A stretch of 64,000 nucleotides of DNA from Dyadobacter linearis (GCF_907165045.1 NZ_CAJRAU010000004.1:372001-436000), one strand, 5' to 3'. Numbered from the stretch's first letter, positions 17,405-26,961 are shown. Notes: generated from the sequence alone by a model not told the origin. Program-made: numbers and translations.

Positions 17405-18172
17405 ATGAAAACATTATTAACAATTGTGACATGCATAATGATCGTCTCTTGTTCTGGAACAGGCGATGAACTCACGAAAACCGCTGATCTTAGCTCAAAT
17501 ACAAATGCGAGATTTTCAGGTGATTCTCATATCAGCTACCCAACGCTGAAATCGAAACTAGTTGAAGAAGCGCAGGCTGAGCTTAAAGCAACCGGTGATG
17601 ATTCTAAATTAGTTGCCCTGGATGAATTGGGACACTTGAAGTTGGCCGACAGTCTATATGCTACGGATTTTCAAAAAATAGAATTGACTGCAAATGAGGA
17701 TGGTATTCCCTTGATCAATCGATACAATGCATTAATAACTTCTTATAGCCACAATCCGTATCAGCAAGCGCATTTACAAAGTGCATTATCGAGAAGGATC
17801 CTTGTAAATCTTGGATTAGTTGGTTCGGACTATTTTCCGACGATAGCATATTTCACTGACCAGTTGCTGGACTCCCACATGGGCGAATACCAGTTGATCT
17901 TAAAGTGTTTGGAAAAATTGAAAGGGAACGTTCCGGTTGATCAGATATCGCAAATGACCACGAAGCTTCATCAGCAAATAGAAAATAGCCGGACAAACGA
18001 AATTGAGCTTGCGAAGGGTATTCAGGCAATGATCATCGAACGGGGAAAGCAGCTGGCAGATAATCCTTCTCAGAAAAAGGGCCGCTTAATGCTTAGTTCG
18101 TTAAAAGAAATCGATTTGGGCTTGCGGCAGCGAACCCTTGAACAGTGCAGCGACAGGTTAAGCAGGCTATAA
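17405..18172 (+). CDS. Hypothetical lipoprotein, 255 residues
   Basis: A lipobox ending at Cys16 (IMIVSCSG) marks it as a membrane-anchored lipoprotein. The rest is soluble and predicted almost entirely helical, rich in L, K, Q and D, with no motif that I recognise. It is the second gene of a short unit with the exported protein at 17100 and ends at a terminator. Both genes have lower GC and a more hypothetical character than their neighbours, which fits accessory DNA. Confidence 0.6.
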   Translation: MKTLLTIVTCIMIVSCSGTGDELTKTADLSSNTNARFSGDSHISYPTLKSKLVEEAQAELKATGDDSKLVALDELGHLKLADSLYATDFQKIELTANEDGIPLINRYNALITSYSHNPYQQAHLQSALSRRILVNLGLVGSDYFPTIAYFTDQLLDSHMGEYQLILKCLEKLKGNVPVDQISQMTTKLHQQIENSRTNEIELAKGIQAMIIERGKQLADNPSQKKGRLMLSSLKEIDLGLRQRTLEQCSDRLSRL

Positions 18173-18192
18173 ATTTCCCTAATGCAATTTTT

Positions 18193-18221
18193 ATCCCTTC
18201 CCAATTCAGGAGGGATTTTTT
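18193..18221 (+). terminator. Terminator after the hypothetical lipoprotein gene
   Basis: ATCCCTTC pairs with GGAGGGAT (one G-T pair) followed by six T, 20 bases past the stop. Confidence 0.65.
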
Positions 18222-18274
18222 GTGTTGTAAGTATTCAATACCGACCTTCGGATCTCTATACTTATGGTTCAAAT

Positions 18275-19273
18275 ATGAAAGTTCTTATTACCGGCGCGAC
18301 GGGCCTTGTTGGCAGTGCAGTAGCGAAACGCTTTTTGACTGATAATCATGAGGTTTTGGCGCTCGTACGTCCAAATGCTGACAGAAGCCTGTTGAAAGAC
18401 CTGAATTCCAAGATGAAATTCATAGAAGGCGATATTCTCGATCTGGGTTCGCTGGAAGATGCACTGATTGATATCGATTGCGTTATTCATACTGCCGCGG
18501 TAGTGTCTTTTGTCCCCTCAGACCAGGATATGATGTACAAAGTCAATGTGGAAGGAACGGCAAATGTGGTGAATGTGTGTCTTAAATATCAAACCAAAAA
18601 ACTCTGTTTCGTCAGCAGCATCGCCGCAATAGGGCGACCTGATCCACGCAAGGCGGAAGCAGATAAAGAAGTTATCCTCGATGAAAACCACCGCTGGGAA
18701 AATTCACCCGAGAATTCTGAATATGCCAAAACAAAACACCTGGCCGAACTCGAAGTCTGGCGGGGTATTGCCGAAGGCCTGAATGCGGTGATCGTTAACC
18801 CCACACTGATCCTTGGAGAAGGCGACTGGAACAAGAGTAGTACGCAGATTTTCAGGTATGTATACAAAGAAAAGCCATTCTATACCGAAGGTTTAGCCAA
18901 CTATGTCGATGTGCAGGATGTGGCCGAAATCATATTCCGTTTGACACAATCAGATATATCCGGAGAAAGATTTTTGCTGAATGCGGGGAGCATTTCTTAC
19001 AAAAATCTGTTCCATATGATCGCAGACAATATGCACAAAAAGCGACCGTCGCTGAAAGTCGGCGCGGGGCTGGCCGGGGTGATCTGGCGGGTCGAGGCGG
19101 TGAGGACGTTCCTCCTGGGAACGAAGCCTTTGATCACCAAAGAAACCGCCCGATCGGCTGCGAGAAAGGTGACATATAACAACGAAAAGATTAAAAAAGC
19201 GCTGCATTTTGAGTTCCAACCTATTGAGAAAACCGTGAAAAGGGTTAGTGAAAGTTTGGTCGGCAAGATTTGA
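18275..19273 (+). CDS. NAD(P)-dependent epimerase/dehydratase (extended SDR)
   Basis: A 332-residue extended short-chain dehydrogenase/reductase. The N-terminus MKVLITGATGLVGSAVA carries the TGATGxxG cofactor motif, and the catalytic Tyr/Lys pair is in SEYAKTKHLAE. Internal HTAAVVSF and NPTLILGEGDW are typical of the dihydroflavonol-reductase/3-beta-HSD-like group. The substrate cannot be told. I use the ATG at 18275, not the upstream frame to 18182, because the Rossmann motif begins right after it. A TPR gene follows, with a promoter-like element overlapping this gene's stop. Confidence 0.85.
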   Translation: MKVLITGATGLVGSAVAKRFLTDNHEVLALVRPNADRSLLKDLNSKMKFIEGDILDLGSLEDALIDIDCVIHTAAVVSFVPSDQDMMYKVNVEGTANVVNVCLKYQTKKLCFVSSIAAIGRPDPRKAEADKEVILDENHRWENSPENSEYAKTKHLAELEVWRGIAEGLNAVIVNPTLILGEGDWNKSSTQIFRYVYKEKPFYTEGLANYVDVQDVAEIIFRLTQSDISGERFLLNAGSISYKNLFHMIADNMHKKRPSLKVGAGLAGVIWRVEAVRTFLLGTKPLITKETARSAARKVTYNNEKIKKALHFEFQPIEKTVKRVSESLVGKI

Positions 19274-19300
19274 AATGCGGTGAATATTTTTATATCTTTC
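19269..19300 (+). promoter_or_regulatory. Putative promoter for the TPR gene at 19348
   Basis: TTTG (19269-19272), a 20-base spacer and TATCTTTC (19293-19300) give a good Bacteroidota -33/-7 pair, one base off in the -7. The leader would be about 40 bases. Confidence 0.42.
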
Positions 19301-19347
19301 TTTTATTAAGTGGTGCGCAAGCCCTCAATTCTAATCTAGCGGTCCGT

Positions 19348-20754
19348 ATGATGGAGAAAAATTTCGGGGAAAGAAAGGATTATATGAAGGAAACCTTGCT
19401 CAGGTTTGAAAGAATGTTGAAGAATAGTGAGCCGGTTTTTTTTGATTTGGATACGTACGAAAAAGTTACCGTACATTATATAGAAAAAGGGGATTGGGAA
19501 AAAGCGTTTAAAGCTTGCGAACTGGGATTATCAGATTACCCCTATTCCCTTGACCTGCTGCTCCACATGGTTCAGCTGCACTCGAATAGGGGAGAGCATG
19601 AAATGGCCCAGGAAATACTGGAAAGGGCATCTTTGTTTCACCCGGGAGATATTGAGATTTCGTTCATGCAGATCGCGATCTCCAATATGATGGGGGAATA
19701 TGAAGAAGCGCTGGAATTACTAGAAAACCTTTTGCAACGCGTCGACGATAAAGACGAGATCTATTTCCAGATGGGGCAAACCTATCAGAACTGGGGGAAA
19801 TATGACGATGCGATTAAATACTACAAAAGATCACTCAGAAATAACCTTAATAACGAAAGTGCGCTTTATGAATTAGCGCATTGTCTCGATTTGGTTGGTC
19901 AGCTTGAAAGTCACCTCGATTATTACAATGAGCTGGTTGACCGTGACCCTTTTTCGCAGCATGCCTGGTACAACCTGGGAATCGCATTGAGTAAGCTCGA
20001 ACGGTACGAAGACGCTGTAAAAGCGTACGAATATGCGACGCTGGTCAAGGATGATTTCGCCTCAGCATTTTTCCAGTTGGGTAATTCATATATGAACTTG
20101 GAAAAGTTTGAGGATGCGAAGGAACAATACCTGAAAGCGATTGAGTTAGAGGGTGAACAACCTGAAACCTGCTGCTGCCTGGGTACCTGCTATGAGAAAC
20201 TTGGGGAATATGAAGTAGCGATCAAATACTATCGGCAGACGGTCAAGCTGGATAATCAGTGGGATGACGGCTGGTATGGACTGGGTATTTGTTTCAGTGA
20301 ATTAGGACGTTGGTACGAGGCAGTCGGTTTTTTAAGAAAAGCGATTCAGATCACCGAACTGAATCCTGATTACTGGCTTGCACTAGCGGAAACTGAATTT
20401 AAAGTAGGTAACGTAGTTTCTGCATTTGAGGCATTTGAGAAAGCGGCTGAGATCGAGCCTTCGAATCCGGATGTGTGGCTGAAATGGTCGCACGTGCTTT
20501 TTGAGCAGGGTAATTATGCCAGGGCCTGCGATTTGCTGCAAGCGGCGATCGACGAAATGCCCGAGGAAGCTGATCTGTATTATCGCATGACTGTATACCA
20601 GATCCACGGCGGGCAATATCGGGAAGCGTTGGTTAACCTGGAAATCGGTCTTACGCTCGATTACGACGGACATATTCAGTTATTCGAATTTTTCCCGGAT
20701 CTGGAAAAGCAGAAAGCACTTTTCAGGATTATCGAACAATACCGGGGGAAATAG
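19348..20754 (+). CDS. TPR repeat protein, 468 residues
   Basis: A soluble, acidic protein made of about ten to twelve tandem tetratricopeptide repeats; typical units are YFQMGQTYQNWGKYDDAIKYYKRSL, WYNLGIALSKLERYEDAVKAYEYA and CCLGTCYEKLGEYEVAIKYYRQTV (each split here by family convention W/L/G/Y/A/F/A). No signal peptide or catalytic domain is present, so it is likely a cytoplasmic scaffold. I use the ATG at 19348 (a second ATG follows at once); upstream TTG at 19270 would overlap the epimerase and read through the promoter. It converges on a glycosyltransferase gene with no visible terminator. Confidence 0.85.
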   Translation: MMEKNFGERKDYMKETLLRFERMLKNSEPVFFDLDTYEKVTVHYIEKGDWEKAFKACELGLSDYPYSLDLLLHMVQLHSNRGEHEMAQEILERASLFHPGDIEISFMQIAISNMMGEYEEALELLENLLQRVDDKDEIYFQMGQTYQNWGKYDDAIKYYKRSLRNNLNNESALYELAHCLDLVGQLESHLDYYNELVDRDPFSQHAWYNLGIALSKLERYEDAVKAYEYATLVKDDFASAFFQLGNSYMNLEKFEDAKEQYLKAIELEGEQPETCCCLGTCYEKLGEYEVAIKYYRQTVKLDNQWDDGWYGLGICFSELGRWYEAVGFLRKAIQITELNPDYWLALAETEFKVGNVVSAFEAFEKAAEIEPSNPDVWLKWSHVLFEQGNYARACDLLQAAIDEMPEEADLYYRMTVYQIHGGQYREALVNLEIGLTLDYDGHIQLFEFFPDLEKQKALFRIIEQYRGK

Positions 20755-21876
20755 CTACTGCGCTATTTTCTTATATAAATCGGAAAGCTGACTGGCTATT
20801 GTTCTGGCGTCGAATTGCTCAATATGGGCCTTTCCAGCTTTGATTAAACTATTTCTTAATGCGTGGTCAGTCAGCAAACGATTCAGTTGCTGGCTGACCT
20901 CTTCTGTTTTCAGCGGATTTGCGTACAAACCGCCTCCGCCACCAGCTTCTTCCAAACAAGATCCTTTTGCCGATAAAACCGGCGTTCCGCTGTGCAAAGC
21001 TTCCAAGATAGGTATTCCAAAGCCTTCATACACAGATATATATGCAAATACTTCTGCTTGCTGATAAAAGGCAGGCAAGTGCTCGGAAGGAACATTGTGC
21101 AGGATTTTCACCCGATCTTGCAATCTGTATTTTGCTATTGTCTCATTGATTTTGGTTAAATAAGCAGTTGGCTTTCCGATCAATACCAAGATGAAATCCT
21201 TCTGGTCCACAGCTGCAAGCGTTTCTACGAGCCTGTGCTGGTTTTTCCGCTCCTCTAATGTGCCTACGCATAAAACGTAAGGCTTATCAATGTTGTAAGC
21301 CTGGACAATTTCGTCTTTTTCAGTTTGTGTTAAAATGTTTTTAAAACGCGGACTGCAATCCTGGTAGATTACCTCAATCTTTTGACTTTCAACCTGATAT
21401 AGATCTACCAGATCGCGTTTCGTCTGTTCACTCACTGCGATGATCTTATCTGCCCGCTCGCAGGCCGATTTGAACTTATGTCGATAAATAAACCGGTCGG
21501 CCGGCTTGAAAAGGTACGGGAGTTTTTCGAAGATCAGATCGTGAATAGTAACTACCGAACTGATGTTCCTTTGCGCCAACCCAAGCGGAATTTCATTACT
21601 TAATCCGTGGAAAATCTGTATTCCATCCTTGCCTAACTGGCTGGAAATGTTGGCATAACGCCAGTATGAAGAAAGCTTTTTATCAAGCCACGATTGAGGA
21701 AGACGGATATCCTCAGGCGGGAAATCTGGAAATAGTTTTTGGCTGTTTTTAGGTGTGTAAGCTAAATATTCATTCTGACTTTCGTAACGAATCAGCGCTT
21801 CCAGGACGAACCTGCTGTAATTTCCAAGACCAGTTTTATTAGCAAACGCCCGCTTGGCGTCAAATCCGATACGCAT
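20755..21876 (-). CDS. Glycosyltransferase family 4 (GT-B) protein
   Basis: A 373-residue GT4-type glycosyltransferase. The N-terminal half has MRIGFDAKRAFANKTGLGNYSR and IFHGLSNEIP, and the C-terminal nucleotide-sugar domain has YVLCVGTLEERKNQHRLV, the E-x7-E motif as EGFGIPILEALHSGTPVL (cut here to its central residues), and a final helix. The donor and acceptor are unknown; extracellular polysaccharide or LPS assembly is likely. I use the ATG at 21876; the frame is open upstream to 22020 but overlaps the divergent peptidase gene. It lies alone between a TPR gene and two peptidase genes. Confidence 0.85.
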   Translation of the reverse strand: MRIGFDAKRAFANKTGLGNYSRFVLEALIRYESQNEYLAYTPKNSQKLFPDFPPEDIRLPQSWLDKKLSSYWRYANISSQLGKDGIQIFHGLSNEIPLGLAQRNISSVVTIHDLIFEKLPYLFKPADRFIYRHKFKSACERADKIIAVSEQTKRDLVDLYQVESQKIEVIYQDCSPRFKNILTQTEKDEIVQAYNIDKPYVLCVGTLEERKNQHRLVETLAAVDQKDFILVLIGKPTAYLTKINETIAKYRLQDRVKILHNVPSEHLPAFYQQAEVFAYISVYEGFGIPILEALHSGTPVLSAKGSCLEEAGGGGGLYANPLKTEEVSQQLNRLLTDHALRNSLIKAGKAHIEQFDARTIASQLSDLYKKIAQ

Positions 21877-21911
21877 AAATGTCGATGCAAGGGTTTCCGG
21901 GCAAAAGTCCG

Positions 21912-21919
21912 TATTTTTG
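21912..21919 (+). promoter_or_regulatory. Putative -7 element for the first M16 peptidase
   Basis: TATTTTTG fits TAnnTTTG; start near 21926 gives a leader of about 40 bases. No good -33 element is seen. Confidence 0.35.
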
Positions 21920-21965
21920 TGGATACCGCCGAAAATTATTGGCGTGTATTTTGTGTTATTAAGGA

Positions 21966-23255
21966 ATGAAGAGAAATAACGTTCGCAAGCGCGGAAACCC
22001 GAAAACATCCTCCCTTTCACTTACAGAAGAATATCAGACCCACACGCTTGCCAATGGAATCCGCATTGCACACAAGCAGGTTCCTCATACGCAAATAGCG
22101 CATTGCGGCATTATGCTGGATATTGGCAGCCGCGACGAATTGGTTTCCCAACAAGGTTTGGCGCATTTTTGGGAGCATATGGCATTCAAAGGGACTGAAA
22201 AACGCAGTTCTTATCACATTATCAATCGACTGGAAAATGTGGGTGGCGAGCTGAATGCTTATACTACCAAGGAAAAGATCTGTTTTCACGCGTCAGTGCT
22301 CGATGATCATTTTGATAAGGCAATGGAGCTTTTGACGGATATTACATTCAATTCGGTATTCCCGGAGAAGCAGATCGAGCGGGAGCGGAATGTAATCCTG
22401 GAAGAAATGTCAATGTATGTGGATTCGCCGGAAGATGCGATCCAGGACGATTTTGACCAGCTTGTGTTTCCGGATCATGCATTGGGAAACAATATTCTGG
22501 GTATTGCGGAAACTGTCAACTCATTTACCCGCGAAGATCTTTTCAAGTTTATTCAGGATAATATAGATACCGAACGAATTGTAGTTTCCTCGGTAAGCCG
22601 ACTGCCTTTTTCAAAAGTTGTGAAAGTGGCTGAAAAGTACCTGGGAGGTATTCCTTTCAAAAAAACCAACAGAATACGCCAGGCGCCGCTTGCTTATGTA
22701 CCTGTACAGCAGCAAAAAGAGCGGTCTATTTCGCAGGCGCAATGTGCGATGGGACAGCCCGCTTATGCATTGCTGGATGATCGCAGATTGCCTTTTTTTA
22801 TGCTCGTGAATTTACTCGGAGGTCCGGGAATGAATTCAAGATTCAATCTATCGCTCCGTGAAAAGTATGGTTTTGTGTATTCCATCGAAGGAAATTACAC
22901 GCCTTACCTGGACACCGGTTTTATGGGGATTTTCTTTGGAACTGAGAAAAAACAGCTTAACAAAAGCATTTCGTTAATACATAAGGAACTGAAACGCGTG
23001 CGGGAAGTGCCTCTTTCTGTACTCCAACTTCACCAGACGAAAGTGCAGTTAATGGGACAGCTTGCGATGTCGGAAGAAAGCAATATGAGCTTTATGCTGA
23101 TGATGGCGAAGAGCTTGCTGGATACCGGCCGGGTGGATTCGCTGCCTGAGATTTTTTCAGAAATAGAGGCGATTACCTCTGCACAATTACAGGATATCGC
23201 GCAGGAAATGTTCAATGAGCAGAATTTCAGCTACCTCACTTTCCTGCCCGAGTAA
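21966..23255 (+). CDS. M16 family zinc metallopeptidase
   Basis: A 429-residue insulinase/processing-peptidase family protein. The inverted zinc motif HFWEH is at residues 67-71, followed by the third-ligand region ERERNVILEEM, so the site looks active. The C-terminal half is the usual inactive M16_C domain. There is no signal peptide, and a basic N-terminus (MKRNNVRKRGNPK) precedes the domain. A second M16 gene faces it and shares a bidirectional terminator; a heterodimeric or paired role is possible, as M16 enzymes often work as pairs. Confidence 0.9.
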   Translation: MKRNNVRKRGNPKTSSLSLTEEYQTHTLANGIRIAHKQVPHTQIAHCGIMLDIGSRDELVSQQGLAHFWEHMAFKGTEKRSSYHIINRLENVGGELNAYTTKEKICFHASVLDDHFDKAMELLTDITFNSVFPEKQIERERNVILEEMSMYVDSPEDAIQDDFDQLVFPDHALGNNILGIAETVNSFTREDLFKFIQDNIDTERIVVSSVSRLPFSKVVKVAEKYLGGIPFKKTNRIRQAPLAYVPVQQQKERSISQAQCAMGQPAYALLDDRRLPFFMLVNLLGGPGMNSRFNLSLREKYGFVYSIEGNYTPYLDTGFMGIFFGTEKKQLNKSISLIHKELKRVREVPLSVLQLHQTKVQLMGQLAMSEESNMSFMLMMAKSLLDTGRVDSLPEIFSEIEAITSAQLQDIAQEMFNEQNFSYLTFLPE

Positions 23256-23280
23256 TTTATTTTGAGAATGTAATATTGAA

Positions 23281-23304
23281 GCCGTCGGGTCCCGACGGCT
23301 TTTT
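23281..23304. terminator. Bidirectional terminator between the two M16 peptidase genes
   Basis: GCCGTCGG and CCGACGGC form an 8-bp perfect stem with a GTC loop and a T run on the plus strand. Confidence 0.75.
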
Positions 23305-23308
23305 CTAT

Positions 23309-24565
23309 TTACACTAATGCAGGTTCTTTGGTTTCTACCCGATAAAACAGCGTAGAGCTATTCTCTGGCCTGAGGATATTCTTAGCGGCCTGATGCAGAT
23401 CATTTACAGTCAGATCGCGAATAATATCGGCATCCTGATTGGCCCAATCCACATTCCCGGCATTGGCTGCAAACGCCAGATTCATCGCCCGGTTCAGCAA
23501 TTCTACCTCGGAGAATGCAAGCGACGCTTCCGACTGGTTTTTTACTTTGGTAACTTCTTCCTCGGTCGCACCAGTATCGATCAATTCCTGCAAAACCTCA
23601 TTCACTGCCCGATCCGCTTCTTCCAGGCTGATCCCGGGATTGAGATTTCCTTTTATCAATAATAAACCCGGGTCGAGAGACGAAGTGACGCTGGCGTTAA
23701 TGCTGTTGAATATTGCCCTCTCTTTGAGCAGTTTCTGATAAAGTCTGGATGATTTTCCTCTTCCCAAAACATCACTCAGCAAATCGGCGGCATAAAAACC
23801 TTCTTCGTACCGGCCGGGCATGTGGAATACTTTGATAATCGAATTGAGCGGAACTGCGGCCGAAGTTTCCAGATATCTGGCCTCGGTTTGAACAGGCTCT
23901 TTCGGGATATTGCGTACATAAGGTTGACCAGCAGGAATATTGCCAAACCATTTTTCCGCCAGCTTTTGTACTTCTTCAAATGTAATAGCTCCGGCCACAA
24001 CCAGGATCGCATTGTTTGGTCTGTAAAAACGGAAAAAGAAATCCTTCACATCGTCCATCGTGGCGCGTTCGATGTGCTCAATATCCTTCCCGATCGTAGC
24101 CCAGCGGTAGGGATGTTCTTTGTAAGCGAGCGGCCGCAATTTAAGCCACATATCTCCATAAGGCTGATTCAGATAACGTTGCTTGAATTCTTCTATTACC
24201 ACTTTCCGCTGCACTTCCAGCACATTTGGATCGAAGGACAGACTTAGCATTCGGTCAGATTCGAGCCAGAATGCGGTTTCCACATTATCAGCCGGCAGTG
24301 TAATATAGTAGTTGGTGATGTCGGGAGAAGTAAATGCATTATTTTCTCCACCCACATTCTGCACGGGAATATCATAGTTCGGAATATGCTGGGATCCGCC
24401 AAACATCAAATGCTCAAAAAGGTGCGCAAAGCCCGTCCGCTCCTCGTCTTCATCCCTCGATCCAACGTTGTAAAGGATATTTACAGCCGCCATCGGAGTT
24501 GAAAAGTCCTCATGCACAAATACTTTCAGGCCGTTTTCCAGCGTAAACTGCTTATAGCGAATCAT
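23309..24565 (-). CDS. M16 family zinc metallopeptidase (second copy)
   Basis: A 418-residue M16 protein with HLFEH at residues 48-52 and the downstream VQRKVVIEEFKQRY ligand region, so it too appears catalytically intact. The motif NVGGENNAFTSPDITNYY is typical of the pitrilysin-type bacterial processing-protease-like subunit. I use the ATG at 24565, which opens MIRYKQFTLENGLKVFV, the normal start; the frame extends to 24634 but through the promoter region. It is clearly a distinct paralogue of the gene at 21966. Confidence 0.9.
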   Translation of the reverse strand: MIRYKQFTLENGLKVFVHEDFSTPMAAVNILYNVGSRDEDEERTGFAHLFEHLMFGGSQHIPNYDIPVQNVGGENNAFTSPDITNYYITLPADNVETAFWLESDRMLSLSFDPNVLEVQRKVVIEEFKQRYLNQPYGDMWLKLRPLAYKEHPYRWATIGKDIEHIERATMDDVKDFFFRFYRPNNAILVVAGAITFEEVQKLAEKWFGNIPAGQPYVRNIPKEPVQTEARYLETSAAVPLNSIIKVFHMPGRYEEGFYAADLLSDVLGRGKSSRLYQKLLKERAIFNSINASVTSSLDPGLLLIKGNLNPGISLEEADRAVNEVLQELIDTGATEEEVTKVKNQSEASLAFSEVELLNRAMNLAFAANAGNVDWANQDADIIRDLTVNDLHQAAKNILRPENSSTLFYRVETKEPALV

Positions 24566-24653
24566 AATAGTCGATCTAACGAAATTTTTACCAAAACCAG
24601 AAGGCTTATTTAGCGGGCGACAGAAACCCATCACCGTAAAATAGGGTTATAAA

Positions 24654-24685
24654 CAAAGCTAATGTTCAGTTGGGATACCACCAAA
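24654..24685 (-). promoter_or_regulatory. Putative promoter for the second M16 peptidase
   Basis: On the minus strand TTTG (24685-24682), 20 bases and TAGCTTTG (24661-24654) match the -33/-7 consensus exactly. The leader would be about 80 bases. This is the best promoter match in the window. Confidence 0.55.
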
Positions 24686-24709
24686 CCGTTTGGGTTAATA
24701 GTCTTTATC

Positions 24710-25825
24710 ATGCAGTATATCTTACGTTTCCTGATTGTAATTCTTTTTTTCTGTTGTTCAAATCAATCCAATGCCCAGCTTCTGAATGATCCCGCTTCCC
24801 TGAAAAATGTGCAGGCAAGCCTGGATAAGATCTATAATTATGAGTTTGAGGAAGCAAAAACGACAATCAATCTAGTCGAAAAAAAATACCCGAATCATCC
24901 CGTCTCTCACCTGCTGGAATCGTTTATCCTCTTCTGGAAATTCATGCCGATCAAGGATCACCCGGCGCAGTTGAAGGAATATATGGCCAGGCTGAACCAG
25001 TGTCTGGATGCGATCAATAAGAAGTACGGGAAGAATAGTCTAGACCCGGAGGCTGTGTTTTATACAATGGTCACGCGCGGGTATCTGGCGATGTTGTACA
25101 ACTATAAAGGCGAAATGATGAATGCCGCCGGAGAAGGGAAAAAAGCTTACAATTCGTTTGTGGAGGGACTCAAACTGATCCATAAGAACCCTGAATTCTA
25201 TTTTACTTCGGGGATGTATAATTATTATATAGAAGTGTATCCTGAGGAACACCCGATCGTAAAACCGCTTTTAGTTTTCTTCAAAAGTGGCGATAAGGCG
25301 CTGGGATTGAAGCAAATGGATATTGCTACAAAGCAGGGTATGATCACGCGCGCCGAAGCGAATTTCTACATTTCTCACGTGTATCTTAAATATGAGTCGC
25401 GGCCGGACAAGGCGGTGGGTTATATGAACAGGCTGGTAGATCTGTACCCGAGAAATCCGATATTCCAGATGAAAAATGCAGAAGCACTGCTATTGGCCGG
25501 TCGGTACGAACCTGCCCGCAAGGAAGTAGCTGACCTCAGGAAGATCAGTACCGGTTTTTACCCGGCTGCCTGGCGCACTTTTCAAGGTATCCTGGAAGAA
25601 AAAGCCGACAAGGACGATGCAGCTGCACAAAGAGAATATTTGCTCGCACTCAAAACCCCGCACGACGCACAATACACGAAGGAATATCATGCGCTCGCTT
25701 ACGCCGGACTGGCGAGAATAGCGGCGCGCGCAGGTAATAAGTCAAAAGCCAAAGAATACTACAAAAAGTGTCTGGACAAGGCCGAATACCTTTCTGTGAT
25801 CAAGGAAGCGAAGGGTTTCAGATAG
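24710..25825 (+). CDS. Exported TPR-like protein, 371 residues
   Basis: An unrecognised periplasmic protein. The ATG at 24710 opens into a signal peptide (MQYILRFLIVILFFCCSNQSNAQ); the frame is open upstream to 24662 but the extension is not signal-like. The mature part has degenerate TPR-like helices such as YNYEFEEAKTTINLVEKKYPNHP, KGEMMNAAGEGKKAY and a final pair AYAGLARIAARAGNKSKAKEYYKKCL. No enzyme motif is visible. It ends 2 bases from the converging amidohydrolase gene. Confidence 0.7.
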   Translation: MQYILRFLIVILFFCCSNQSNAQLLNDPASLKNVQASLDKIYNYEFEEAKTTINLVEKKYPNHPVSHLLESFILFWKFMPIKDHPAQLKEYMARLNQCLDAINKKYGKNSLDPEAVFYTMVTRGYLAMLYNYKGEMMNAAGEGKKAYNSFVEGLKLIHKNPEFYFTSGMYNYYIEVYPEEHPIVKPLLVFFKSGDKALGLKQMDIATKQGMITRAEANFYISHVYLKYESRPDKAVGYMNRLVDLYPRNPIFQMKNAEALLLAGRYEPARKEVADLRKISTGFYPAAWRTFQGILEEKADKDDAAAQREYLLALKTPHDAQYTKEYHALAYAGLARIAARAGNKSKAKEYYKKCLDKAEYLSVIKEAKGFR

Positions 25826-25827
25826 GG

Positions 25828-26961
25828 CTATTTTGGGAAAAGACTTTTATCAAGCCCTGGGATAATTCTCAGGGCATTTTTGTAATACAGCTTTTTCAGC
25901 ACTTCGTCGGACAAGCCCATTCCGTACATGCGCCAGAACGCATGGTACTTTTTGTGATAGGGGAAATATTCATCCTCCGTTTCCAAAACGCGGAAATAGG
26001 TGGCGTATTCAGCGGGTATCCAGCTGTCTTTTCCGAATAATACGCGATCCTGATATTTCTCAAAAAATTTCTTTGCAGTACGCGGCTGGCGGCCCAATTC
26101 TGCAATTACCGCGCCGATCTCCACATACATATTCGGGAAAACGACCATCAGGCTGTCCAGTTTTTTGAGATTGTTGGGATACCAGCCCATGTGTGCATTG
26201 ATAAATGTAGTCTTAGGGTTTTTACGGAAAATATGGTGTTGTTCCGCGATCAGTGAATCGAAAGGTACCGGGTCGCTGGCGCCGCGCCTTCTGTTCGGGT
26301 GCGTTTTCAGTTCCAGCCAGCGCTCATTGTAACGATCCATTGGGTCCCAAAATGAAGGTACATCGGCGGTGTGGATCAGTACCGGAATACCCAGCTCGCC
26401 GCATTTCTGCCAAACCGGCTGCAACCGTGCATCGCTCACGGCCACGCGATTTCCTTTATCATCCTTAATGCCGCTGAAACCCAGGCTTTTGTAAATCTTT
26501 AACCCTTTCGCGCCCATTTTTACGTCTTCCTCCAATTGCTTTACAGCTTTTGCACTCCAGTCCGATTCGCCGAAACCTTTAAATTGTAGGTTTGTAAATA
26601 CAGCAATGCGTTTGGGCTCATTCTTCGCCACATTTTCCAGTGAACCTTTGAGTGTGGCGGTTCCTTCACTCCATTCCTGGCTCCATCCTCTGCCGCTCAG
26701 ATTAACCATTATCCCCATATTCAGCTCGTCCATTTGCTTTACCAGTGCTTTCAAATCCTGCGTAGGCATTTGGTACTGGTGATTATGTACGTCGATAAAA
26801 GGGAATTTTGCTCTTTTGATCGGGTGTTCCTCTACTTTCAGCGTGGAAATAGGATCATATTCTTCGAAGCCGAGCGGCTGTGTGACCTGTGAGGGTTCCT
26901 GCGCTTTGCAGCTGAAAATGATCCCGGTAAGTAGGGTAAGGGCAATCGTAAATTTTTTCAT
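25828..26961 (-). CDS. Amidohydrolase-family lipoprotein
   Basis: A 377-residue member of the amidohydrolase 2 (metal-dependent TIM-barrel) group. A lipobox (TGIIFSCKAQ) places it on the periplasmic side of a membrane. The FPFIDVHNHQYQMPT segment carries the first His-x-His metal pair, IPVLIHTADVPSFW a further His, INAHMGWYP a His and VLFGKDSW the conserved Asp. Substrate unknown; relatives include carboxylate decarboxylases and hydrolases. It faces the TPR-like gene and is followed on its own strand by ispF after a 30-base gap (ispF start 27489 lies upstream). Confidence 0.8.
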   Translation of the reverse strand: MKKFTIALTLLTGIIFSCKAQEPSQVTQPLGFEEYDPISTLKVEEHPIKRAKFPFIDVHNHQYQMPTQDLKALVKQMDELNMGIMVNLSGRGWSQEWSEGTATLKGSLENVAKNEPKRIAVFTNLQFKGFGESDWSAKAVKQLEEDVKMGAKGLKIYKSLGFSGIKDDKGNRVAVSDARLQPVWQKCGELGIPVLIHTADVPSFWDPMDRYNERWLELKTHPNRRRGASDPVPFDSLIAEQHHIFRKNPKTTFINAHMGWYPNNLKKLDSLMVVFPNMYVEIGAVIAELGRQPRTAKKFFEKYQDRVLFGKDSWIPAEYATYFRVLETEDEYFPYHKKYHAFWRMYGMGLSDEVLKKLYYKNALRIIPGLDKSLFPK

